64,000 bases of DNA from contig JAQGDQ010000691.1 of NCBI GenBank assembly GCA_030141605.1, positions 1 to 64,000 of the forward strand, read 5' to 3'. Each line of letters starts with the position of its first letter. The first letter of the stretch is position 1. Shown here one piece after another: positions 47,425-64,000 of this stretch. Under the pieces are notes generated by a model. The model did no database searches, was not told the origin of the DNA, and saw only the letters and a program-made list of their open reading frames with translations. The position numbers and the translations under genes are program-made. This DNA comes from Tubiluchus corallicola (taxonomy: Eukaryota > Priapulida > Priapulimorpha > Priapulimorphida > Tubiluchidae).

Positions 47425-48467
47425 TGCCTCACTGTTGAAGCCTTAAGCATGTGTAATATAAACAATGATATTTATTACTAGTATAATATTGAAATTGATA
47501 CATCTATTCTTAGCAAAGGTATAACAGGGAATAAGACAAAAGTTAAGAAAGTTCTTTTCTCAGATTCTGTACATCAGCAATGGATGCCACATAATCAAAA
47601 CTTCACGTTATTAAAATGGTAATCATTATAATCAGTTGCGATTTTCACTGTCAAATCAAAACATGGACATGTTTCTTCTTCTTCATGTTCTATTTTATTT
47701 CCCTTTTATGCTTTTGCTAAGGAATTTTTTATATTTTTAGTGTAAGTTGCCTTATTGTAAAAGTTCCGCTGTCACTCGATCTAAACGGACTGCGTTTTTT
47801 TGTATTTAAATATTAGTTGGAACTCATTGAGATGAATTGGACAGACAATTGATCCACTGATATTTTTAGGTCGCTCTTTGCCCCCTTTCGATATATCTTG
47901 TTCTGTTTGTGATGCTTCAAAAGTCTCTCTGTTGTAGATTTTCAATCAGTCACCTATCCATGCACTTTCCAAGCCACGTATTGCTTTTTTCTCATTTTAA
48001 GGCCATAGGGAATCACAGGTTTCAACGAATTCCACTTGTTTCATATACTTAAATACACTAAGTAACCAGTGTAACTGTTAAATCTAACCATATTTGTTAA
48101 ATAATTTTTATACATGGCCACAGGTGTAAAGCAGTTTGTGCAACACATTGATAATCCAAATAACCAGGCTTTGTACTTGTTTCATAAATGCAGTATAAAT
48201 ACTTTTGCTGTATTGATCTCTTGTCGTTAATTGTGAGTCGATTCTAGCAATAACCTCATCCTCCACGAGGAGATCACCTCCATGAAAAATGTCCGTCTTT
48301 TTTGAAATCTGCTGCTTTTTTATATTGTAATAACTACTGTATTTATTGTCAAATGATTGTACAGTCCATTAATTTATGTTTTCAATCACCCTATAGAGAT
48401 TAATGTTAAGTGTACATTGTTACCTGTGCAGTGTAATAAATTATATGTACTTAAATATAAAAATTGT

Positions 48468-48736
48468 TCCTTGTTTTTGTACGAACAATTTCTTTCTTAG
48501 TCTTTGCTCTTTAGCAGTCACAAAAAATGCTGGTGGCACTTTAGCCCATTCTCGTTGCGTGGGCTAAAGTTTACATTTCCCACATGCAAGAAATTAGTGT
48601 TACCTGCAGTGTTGTTTTTGTACGAACAATTCTTTCTTAGTGTTTGCTCTTTAGCAGTCACAAAAAATTCTGGTGGCACTTTAGCCCATTCTCGTTACGT
48701 GGGCTAAAGTTTACACTTCCCACATGCAAGAAATTA
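48468..48736. repeat. mirror of 138-bp duplication with hairpins
   Basis: Inverted counterpart of 34147-34415; both ACTTTAGCCCA hairpins are conserved. Confidence 0.9.
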
Positions 48737-48858
48737 GTTTGTGATATTAAGGTTAGTTTGTGATATTAAGGTTAGGGTATTTAAATTGTGTTCGAATTGC
48801 TATTGTTACATGCTCAATTTTGTCTGCATCAATGCGCTCATAACTCATAATTTATGTA

Positions 48859-49206
48859 CAGTCGACCCTCGTTAAACCGGACTCCGTTAGCCCGGATATC
48901 GGTAAAGGAAACTGACCGATTTCCGACCGAGCAGGCGCGCTAAATACAACACGGCCTACCAACTCACCACGAGCCATTGACGGGCCGAAGTTATTTTTTA
49001 TTTAAACTGTACATTAATTTCTTTATCCTCACAGGTTAACTATTTTAAAGTAATATATATAGCGCAGTATAGTATATAGTGCACAGTATATAGGCCTTAT
49101 TAAGGTGATTATTCCTGTATAATATAGACCATATATAGGCATATCGGACAATCGGCTAAACCGGTCCCCCCCACCCTAATTAGTCCGGTTTAATGAGGGT
49201 TGACTG
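48859..49206. mobile_element. mirror of pogo/Tigger-like MITE
   Basis: Inverted counterpart of 33677-34024 with both terminal repeats and TA flanks. Confidence 0.8.
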
Positions 49207-49449
49207 TATTTACGTCTATTTTACCAGAAACAGAGTAAAATCATTCACATGCACGCACAATATTAACGTGAATTCTTCATAAACAGAACAAGTTTAAATG
49301 CAATAAATAATTTTATTGCAAATAATAACAACCAACCTACATAAAACGGGTTGTCAACTACTCCGGACTTCTGACGCACTGCATAATTTGTGAAAGTACT
49401 AAAATTCTTACGATTAAGTTACTCATAGTAACTGTATAATTAGCAATTC

Positions 49450-49760
49450 TATAGGTTTTACACGTCAAATGTAGACACAGGAAAGTTCAAATGTGACTTA
49501 GGTAAGTCAAATGTAGACATAAGAATTTCGAATGCGTTTTGGTAACTCAATGTGACATAGGTAAGCCAAATGTAGACATAGGACATTTGACTTGACATGT
49601 GTCTACATTTGACTTACCAAAATCGCTAAAGATTTCTTGAAAACCATTGTTAACACATTTGAACTACCTAAGTCCACATTTGAGTTACCAAGACACATTT
49701 GAATCACCTAAATCTACATTTGACTTAACGTAGGTCTACATTTGACGTGTAAAACCTATA
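49450..49760. mobile_element. mirror of foldback element copy 2
   Basis: Inverted counterpart of 33123-33433, same TATAGG/CCTATA termini. Confidence 0.82.
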
Positions 49761-50885
49761 CACGCGCTTTTATACTGAAAGTATAATAAGACCACTGTAC
49801 GTACTCATAACACGCAACTAAAATCGATATATGCTTACAATATGCTCGCTGTCTATAGACACCAGTGTACGAACTAAAAACAGAAATACTGTAATATGTT
49901 ATGTTATGTATCTTCAGTATGTTAAGACTACTTCAGTGTTCGACTATTAGTGACGATTATTCGACAGATAAGCAACACCTACTTGAGCATTGACAACCTT
50001 GTTATAAATATAGTCACATTACACAATAACAATAATTATAACAATGCCTCGAATATAACTCATTTCGAAGAACATCATTTGAGCAGTTCGCTACAGTGGC
50101 ACACCTAGCGGAGTTTGCACTGGAAGGCTAGCAATGTCGCAATACCGGTCATTGGTCATCATTGTGGTCATTTCAGTTCTTAATGTTGATGATTTTCAGA
50201 TGACAAAACCACTTAAAACAGTTACACAGAACAGCAGAGATCACACCAGCACATCTTGGCTTTGTCATCTAGCAAGTTTAACACAAGTAAACAAGCCAGT
50301 TTGCACAAGAATGATATTAACTTGCTACACGGATTAGAATAGTCTTGCAGGGTTTTAAACAAAAATTCAAATTTTGAGCCTTGCAAAGTCTGAACTCTAG
50401 CTATGCCACTGATGGTTGAGTAACTTACATCAAAACTTGATGTGATTAAATACAAAACGCTTGTGATTAAAATAAAACAATCAGCACTTCAGTATGATCA
50501 TTCACTCTGTCCATTTTGCAGATCTACATGACACTATTACTAATGTTCAAGACAGAAACTTGACTGAATTTCTACCCTACTGACTGCGTCCCTAGAAGAC
50601 GGAGAATGAATGTTTACAAACACTTTGCTTTGTCTTCCATCTTTTCTCCAGGAAATGGTACGACATTCTGGTATCAATTGTTGCCGGCATTTGCCAAAAA
50701 TAAAGCAAAGAGAAATAAAGGGCAGCGTGTCTGACTTGCAAAGATGCATATCTGAATGCTCGCTTGTGAAATCGGAACATAATTTTTAAAGAGCGATGCA
50801 AATCTGATGCAGTTTTAAGAATATCAGTGTTAATAACAAACGTACTGCTACAATTGTACCGTTCCATATAATCTAAATGCAGACG

Positions 50886-51195
50886 TATAAGTTTTACACG
50901 TCAAATGTAGACACAGGAATTTTGAACGTGTTTTGGTATCTCAAATGTGACTTAGGAAGGTCAAATGTAGACATAGGACATTTGACTTGACATGTGTCTA
51001 CATTTGACTTACCAAAAATGCTGAAGATTTGTTGAAAACCATTGTTAACACATTTGAACTACCTAAGTCCACATTTGAGCTACCAAGACACATTTGAACT
51101 ACCTAAGTCTACATTTGAGCTACCAAGACACACTTGAATTACCTAAATCTACATTTAACTTGAGGTAGGTCTACATTTGACGTGTAAAACCTATA
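50886..51195. mobile_element. mirror of foldback element copy 1
   Basis: Inverted counterpart of 31688-31997. Confidence 0.8.
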
Positions 51196-51792
51196 TTACA
51201 GGTTTTCATGGGAACCCTGCCATCCATTTACTAGACAGGCCTGGTATTGCTAAAACTTCACCGCCAAACAAACACCATGACCACTCAGCTATTTTTACTC
51301 ACTTGTAATCTATGACCTACAATTTTTCCAAGTGACATTACACCAAGTTTATACAGACTAACAAAGTGGAAAATTAATTAAATTATATAAAATCCCCAGT
51401 CAGTAGCTTTTCTACTTTAACTCACAAATTTTAAAGGTTTGTCTATTAACAATCCTTACAATATAAATGGTAAAACACACGTGACTTTCGAATCTACTAT
51501 TTCAAACATAATTGTAAAACGACTAAGTGACTAAAGTTGTAAAATAACTAAGAGACTAAAGGACTAACAACCTTGCAAAAAAAAACAATATCAACAACAC
51601 CGGTTTTGGTTGCGACTAAAGTGACATGTAAGCGATAAGACTGGGTAAAAAAAATCAATATTAAAATTTGTTTCAGTTTAACTGCCAAATAAAGAGTTTG
51701 TGGCTTAAATGCCATTTTTCCAAATACCCATCTGCCAATGAATACACGATTTTGGGTAAAATGACGACGACAAAATTTTGTCTGCCGACCAC

Positions 51793-52189
51793 AAGGGGTG
51801 AGCATTCTCTTACCAGAAAGCGAATTCGAATCAAACCGAATTTGTGACTTTCCAATTCGAGTCGAACCGAACTTCAGTGTTTTGAATTCGAACTGAATTC
51901 GAATTGAGATTGAAAGATTTTCGAATCACCAGTAAAAATTAGTCTTATAAAAATCATGCATGTCACTAGATTTTGTTCTGCAATAAAACGACTAGTAATT
52001 TGTTTAAAATTGCGTGCAGAAATCACAGCTAAATTATGCTAATTGCATGATGTTTCAATCGTTTTAGTGATAAAGAACATGTGTGATTGAAGTGCTGAAT
52101 TACTCGAATTTATAGTTTTGGATTTGAATCGAGTTCGAACTAAAAAAAACTCGTTCGAATCGAATTCGAGCGTTCGATGCTCACCCCTA
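51793..52189. mobile_element. mirror of hAT-type MITE with target duplication
   Basis: Inverted counterpart of 30693-31089; CCGACCAC flanks at 51785-51792 and 52190-52197 are the complement of GTGGTCGG. Confidence 0.9.
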
Positions 52190-52446
52190 CCGACCACTAA
52201 TGGTAAAGAAAGTTGCTTACAATCACACGCGGCTACAAGTGAACAAATTCATATCATTGGTTAACTTATGAATAACTACAATAAATGCTTCAGTCAATAT
52301 ACACAGAGATCATCTCTTTGTATGACTAGTTAAGCCTGCAGTTTAAAACGGTTAAAATAATTTAAGTACGAAGGTCACCGCACAATGACACAAAAATTGT
52401 ATGTGCAAAATCAGTTTTGCTACTTTCATCCACGGGGACGATTGTT

Positions 52447-52594
52447 GTCATCATGTATCTATTATACAGACATTAGGGTAGGCAGAATTCTAAAATAAAG
52501 AAATCAGCCTTCAAGACAGGTAAACACAGGTGTTAATCCAGCAAGAAACTAGACACTGCTACACCAGTGGCTTGTCAGCACCTCTTCCAATCAG
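52447..52594 (-). repeat. mirror of CAT-tailed interspersed repeat
   Basis: Inverted counterpart of 30289-30436. Confidence 0.6.
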
Positions 52595-53008
52595 CTACAG
52601 GGCTCTAGAGCTACAGGGCTCTATGAGCTTACAGGCTCTATGAGCTTACAGGGCTCTATGAGCTTACAGGGCGGCTCTATGAGCTTACAGGGCTCTATGA
52701 GCTTACAGGGCTCTATGAGCTTACAGGGCTCTATGAGCTACAGGGCTCTATGAGCTTACAGGGCCTATGAGCTTACAGGGCTCTATGAGCTTATAGGGCT
52801 CTATGAGCTACCTACAGGGCTCTATGAGCTTACAGGGCTCTATGAGCTTACAGGGCTCTATGAGCTTACAGGGCTCTATGAGCTTACAGGGCTCTATGAG
52901 CTTACAGGGCTCTATGAGCTTACAGGGCTCTATGAGCTTACAGGGCTCTATGAGCCTACAGGGCTCTATGAGCTACAGGGCTCTATGAGCTTACAGGGCT
53001 CTATGAGC
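52594..53008. repeat. mirror of 18-bp array
   Basis: Units TTACAGGGCTCTATGAGC; slightly longer than the left array, with one CTACCTACAGG junction near 52808 not seen on the left. One frame reads a monotonous M-S-L-Q-G-S repeat, a by-product of the 18-bp period. Confidence 0.96.
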
Positions 53009-53550
53009 TTCGATATTTGACAAGAGTGGACATCTTTGGCAAGCAGCAATCGTGTCCACCTTTGAATGTCACCAAAAATTTTACGACTCGAGAATCTGTT
53101 TTAGACTGCAGGGTAATGGACTAACAAAGATGAGATTCAACATGGAGCTTCAAATTAAAATATTTCAAATTGAACGCATAGTTAGACTAATATTACATAT
53201 AGAGAATGTTGAAAAAAACAATAAATTATTACAGACTGAATAAAAAATAAATGAAGTGTGAATAGAAACACCACGAACACACGAACACACATTGAAAGAA
53301 CCAGAGATTCAAGATAGAGATTCAAAGCTGCGGATGAGATTTCTCTAAACTTTAGCTTAGTATACAAATGAAGGCGGATCCTTATCTGAAAAGAGAAATA
53401 AAAACTGAAAATGAAAAAACAACAAATTTAATACAAAAGCAAAATGTAAAATTTTCTGCAACAAATTCAGCCGAATCAAATTCTTAATTTTTACTTGAAT
53501 CTAAATCTACTAACTTTGTGATTTGTAAAAATTAAAATGCTTTCAAAGAC

Positions 53551-53596
53551 TCACCAGACGGTTTAGTCTAGTGGTAATGCGTCTGCTTTCCGTCAC
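53551..53596 (+). mobile_element. mirror of SINE head fragment
   Basis: Inverted counterpart of 29291-29336. Confidence 0.78.
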
Positions 53597-53990
53597 GTGA
53601 CGGCAGTGAAGTGGTTAATTATGGGATAGTAAGTTACCAAAAGTTAATCACAGCAAAATAGTAAAACATACAAATAGAAAGTGTTACTTTGTGCGAAGTA
53701 CCAGACAGATTTCAAGCACCTGGTTTTATCATTAAATCAGTCATGCCGAGTCGTGAGTATTACAGAGCGCTTGTAGTTGACAACTAATTACAGTTAATCC
53801 AGTAATTGGTAACTGGGTATTATTAGTGAACAACTGCACAGTTAACAGATCAGTAATAATTACTAAATGGGCATAGAATTTTCTGACGAGCTTACTCACG
53901 GTATTACTCACTGTTTTTGGTCAAATAGCAAATTTCTCCAAACCTGCCAGCTACAAAGCAATTTGGGTCACATTTTGCAATAAAGATTTG

Positions 53991-54245
53991 ACCAGACGGT
54001 TTAGTCTAGCGGTAATGCGTCTGCTTTCCGTCTGGGAGGTCGTGAGTTCGAACCAGCGGCCGGGTCATACCAAAGACTTTAAAAATGGTACCTGCTGTTG
54101 CCCTGCCTGACGCGTGGTATTTAGGGTAAAAGTGGAGTAATAATAGTCGCTGTTATGCAGTTGTAGGTTGTTATTTACAGTCAGCGATAATAGCTCTTTG
54201 AGCTAATGTTAATTGTTGACCCAAAATCCGACTTTAAATAAATAT

Positions 54246-54280
<35 letters not shown>
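53991..54280 (+). mobile_element. mirror of tRNA-derived SINE
   Basis: Plus-strand copy with A-box TAGTCTAGCGGTAATGCG, B-box GAGTTCGAACC and (ATT)n tail; inverted counterpart of 28606-28895. Confidence 0.85.
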
Positions 54281-54689
54281 ACTTGCTTGCTAATTTTCTA
54301 GTGGTCATTTAACAATTTTCTTGTGGTCATTTAACAATTTTCTTGTGGTCATTTAACAATTTTCTTGTGGTCATTTAACAGTCCTTTTAGATGAACGACA
54401 AAAGATACAGAAGGTAAACGAGCATTTCTCCGACACCCGTTTCTGCAGAAAAATAGTTCAAACTTTCTGCACCAGGGTGCGCAATGCTGTGGAAAACACT
54501 AAGGAGCTTCAAATAAATTACTTAACACGCGTAGAAAGCCTGCAAAACAACAAAAAAAGCCTGAAAGCGAGTGAAGCGAGACTTTATTGACGGTAGCTTT
54601 GCATTAATCTAAAATGAAGACACTTAAGCATTAAGTTTGGTATTGCAGTAACAATAGGAACTAGGATCTATGGTATAAAGTGTAAACGG

Positions 54690-55410
54690 AACTTGTAAGA
54701 ACGTGTTCTATACTTGTAAGAACGTGTTCTATAGAAGTCTTAACCACATAGACTACTTTAATGGGACCTACTTGTAAGAACGTGTTCTATAGAAGTCTTA
54801 ACCACATAGCCTACTTTAATGGGACCTACTTGTAAGAACGTGTTCTATAGAAGTCTTAACCACATAGCCTACTTTAATGGGACCTACTTGTAAGAACGTG
54901 TTCTATAGAAGTCTTAACCACATAGCCTACTTTAATGGGACCTACTTGTAAGAACGTGTTCTATAGAAGTCTTAACCACATAGCCTACTTTAATGGGACC
55001 TACTTGTAAGAACGTGTTCTATAGAAGTCTTAACCACATAGCCTACTTTAATGGGACCTACTTGTAAGAACGTGTTCTATAGAAGTCTTAACCACATAGC
55101 CTACTTTAATGGGACCTACTTGTAAGAACGTGTTCTATAGAAGTCTTAACCACATAGCCTACTTTAATGGGACCTACTTGTAAGAACGTGTTCTATAGAA
55201 GTCTTAACCACATAGCCTACTTTAATGGGACCTACTTGTAAGAACGTGTTCTATAAAAGTCTTAACCACATAGCCTACTTTAATGGGACCTACTTGTAAG
55301 AACGTGTTCTATAGAAGTCTTAACCACAGAGCCTATTTCAATGGGACCTACTTGTAAGAACGTGTTTTATAAAAGTCTCAACCACATAGCCTACTTTAAC
55401 GGGACCTATC
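54690..55410. repeat. mirror of 58-bp array
   Basis: Same copy number as 27476-28196; one unit has TATAAAAGTC where most have TATAGAAGTC. Confidence 0.97.
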
Positions 55411-55671
55411 GTTGTGGAAGTGACAGTGATGGACGATTGTGAAATTTTGTAATTCGATTATAATCTTGTTCTTGGAATTCAATATAAAAATTTACCCTTT
55501 GTGGCAATTTCTTGGCATTTCAGCCAATATTCTCAAACGAGTGCAATGAATCAGCGTATAACTTCACAGCTTTTGTCACCATTTGCTGTTCTCATATTCG
55601 CAAACTAGTTTTATAGACGCTCACAGTTTTTTCATTAACTACTCTATGACTTGGCATTCTTCTGTCTCGGA

Positions 55672-56378
55672 AGACAATGGAATGTGCGCCAAGAGAGTCC
55701 GAGGAAGACAATGGAATGTGTGCCAAGAGAGTCCGAGGAAGACAATGGAATGTGTGCCAAGAGAGTCCGAGGAAGACAATGGAATGTGCGCGAAGAGAGT
55801 CCGAGGAAGACAATGGAATGTGCGTCAAGGGAGTCCGAGGAAGACAATGGAATGTGCGCCAAGGGAGTCCGAGGAAGACAATGGAATGTGCGCCAAGAGA
55901 GTCCGAGGAAGACAATGGAATGTGCGCCAAGAGAGTCCGAGGAAGACAATGGAATGTGCGCCAAGGGAGTCCGAGGAAGACAATGGAATGTGCGCCAAGG
56001 GAGTCCGAGGAAGACAATGGAATGTGCGCCAAGGGAGTCCGAGGAAGACAATGGAATGTGCGCCAAGGGAGTCCGAGGAAGACAATGGAATGTGCGCCAA
56101 GGGAGTCCGAGGAAGACAATGGAATGTGCGCCAAGGGAGTCCGAGGAAGACAATGGAATGTGCGCCAAGGGAGTCCGAGGAAGACAATGGAATGTGCGCC
56201 AAGAGAGTCCGAGGAAGACAATGGAATGTGCGCCAAGGGAGTCCGAGGAAGACAATGGAATGTGCGCCAAGAGAGTCCGAGGAAGACAATGGAATGTGCG
56301 CCAAGAGAGTCCGAGGAAGACAATGGAATGTGCGCCAAGAGAGTCCGAGGAAGACAATGGAATGTGCGCCAAGAGAGT
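55672..56378. repeat. mirror of 34-bp array
   Basis: Same length as 26508-27214, with a single CCC/CTC-type unit difference noticed between the arms. Confidence 0.97.
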
Positions 56379-57245
56379 CTGATCCTTGAAAGTCTCCAAG
56401 GCGCACGTCTGGGCAAGGTGTATGGAGATCCTGAGTTGCCCAGACAACAGGAACCCCCCCCTTTCCTCCCTGGTGTAGTCCTAAGGAAAGCGGAGCAATA
56501 CATTTGGCACCAGGCTGGCTGCAGGAGCTGCCGGGGTCAGCGAGCATGTTGCACTGGTCCACCTTCGGGGCTCCACTCCTGATTTGTAAGGTTTACACCT
56601 CTACACATGGCCGTTGGGTCACTTGACTCTCCTCCGCCTAGTGTCGAGATACAGTGTGGACATCCCGCACTCTATGACTACATCACTATAAATGTCATGA
56701 GTCAATGAATTTGAAGCCCCCAGTTTGCAACACTGTGGTTTGCAATTGTGGAAGACGAGAAAAATGAAGAAAAATCACAAAGATTCCATCAATTTATGTT
56801 AAAATTCTGCCCTTTGGTCAGCGTGTAACGTGTATTTTGCTCATGATTAATCGAATCACTGTTCAATTACATTGATTACATCGATTTATGCGATTTATGG
56901 TTGTAATCGTGATTAATTTGATTAATATAGTAATCGCCCATCACATGGGAGTGATGATCTAACTTCCACCATTACAGCTCGACACGCTGCAGGCAAAAAT
57001 CTACCATTCAAAAGTCAGCCATACTTAATATGGACTTTAAGACAAGAGCGGAAATCACAGAAGAACTGGTAGAGAGTTCAGCAATGTTAGTTCAGAGTGT
57101 TAATTCTATTTCACACAGAGAGCAAATGCATCAGAAGTTTCATTCCAAAAAACCGTAAGCAACTTCATGCCAGCTTCTTTTTCTTACAACCTGAGCAAAC
57201 AAAAACTGCATACATGATCATTCTCTACAACACAAACATTAACGA

Positions 57246-57548
57246 AAGTTAATTCTTACCATCTAGTGCTGCCATCTACGTAACATCGACAGAAACAACA
57301 AAGGAATGAAAGTTAACTCTACCATCTAGTGTTGCCATCTACGAAACATCGACAGAAACAACAAAGGAATGAAAGTTAACTCTGCCATCTAGTGCTGCCA
57401 TCTACGAAACATCGACAGAAACAACAAAGGAATGAAAGTTAACTCTACCATCTAGTGCTGCCATCTACGAAACATCGACAGAAACAACAAAGGAATGAAA
57501 GTTAACTCTACCATCTAGTGCTGCCATCTACGAAACATCGACAGAAAT
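57246..57548. repeat. mirror of 63-bp post-stop minisatellite
   Basis: Five units, inverted counterpart of 25338-25640. Confidence 0.95.
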
Positions 57549-57675
57549 AACAAACAAAAAATGATGTTTTAGTAAGATTTCCACAGCATGCACACTTGCA
57601 CTGCAAGCAGTTTGAATATCATACTCAGCATTTTCTGCAAAAAGAGGCAAAGAAACGGACGTTACCTTTCTGCTC

Positions 57676-64000
<6,325 letters not shown>

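Noticed and set aside
52803-52988. M-S-L-Q-G-S repeat frame
   Set aside because: Translation of the 18-bp array; the left-arm counterpart is broken by 17- and 20-bp units.

Overview
This is eukaryotic DNA from an animal, most likely an invertebrate. The evidence is split genes with GT..AG introns of about 1-5 kb, moderate-to-low GC, a tRNA-derived SINE, hAT-like and pogo-like MITEs, and 3' ends of non-LTR retrotransposons. Species and phylum cannot be read from it. Two protein genes are recognisable. (1) A malic enzyme gene on the + strand: ten exons from 7504 to 25210 give about 450 residues, including the active site and the true C-terminus; the 5' exons lie upstream of the window. (2) A TMEM50 (TMEM50A/B) orthologue on the - strand: its last exons, about 67 residues, lie between 41571 and 36840. 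The two genes are convergent.

The dominant structure is a giant inverted repeat. The left arm, 18887 (the partner of the last base of the window) to 40687, recurs in reverse complement from 42192 to 64000 around a unique spacer of about 1.5 kb (40688-42191). Paired positions sum to 82879 near the centre and drift only to 82887-82892 further out, so net length differences are a few bases over about 21.8 kb, although the arms are full of tandem arrays. The arms differ by scattered, locally clustered substitutions. The two differences I found in malic enzyme exons are synonymous. The right arm therefore carries a second, inverted copy of the last four malic enzyme exons (57676-62737, continuing past the window end) and of the last TMEM50 exons (42971-46039). 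The turn-around falls inside TMEM50: exon GARAWLL.. lies in the spacer and joins only the left copy, and the more 5' exons are absent. This can be a real recent palindromic duplication or two haplotypes joined head to head by the assembler; the sequence alone does not decide.

Layout: 1-7503, tandem repeats and MITEs with no gene seen; 7504-25210, malic enzyme with minisatellites in most introns (periods 42, 57, 51, 63, 46 and 49 bp); 25211-36839, intergenic, with arrays of 63, 34, 58 and 18 bp, a SINE, a hAT MITE with 8-bp target duplications, two foldback elements, a pogo-like MITE and an RTE 3' fragment; 36840-41571, TMEM50; 42192-64000, the mirror image.

The most unusual local feature is in TMEM50. 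The 5' splice site of the penultimate exon has been amplified into a 32-bp minisatellite with 13 GTAAG donors, most preceded by a 3'-splice-site-like TTCTTTAG and a CTRAC branch-point-like motif. Next to it, a 1312-bp tandem duplication bounded by GACTTGTGGG has doubled the terminal exon.
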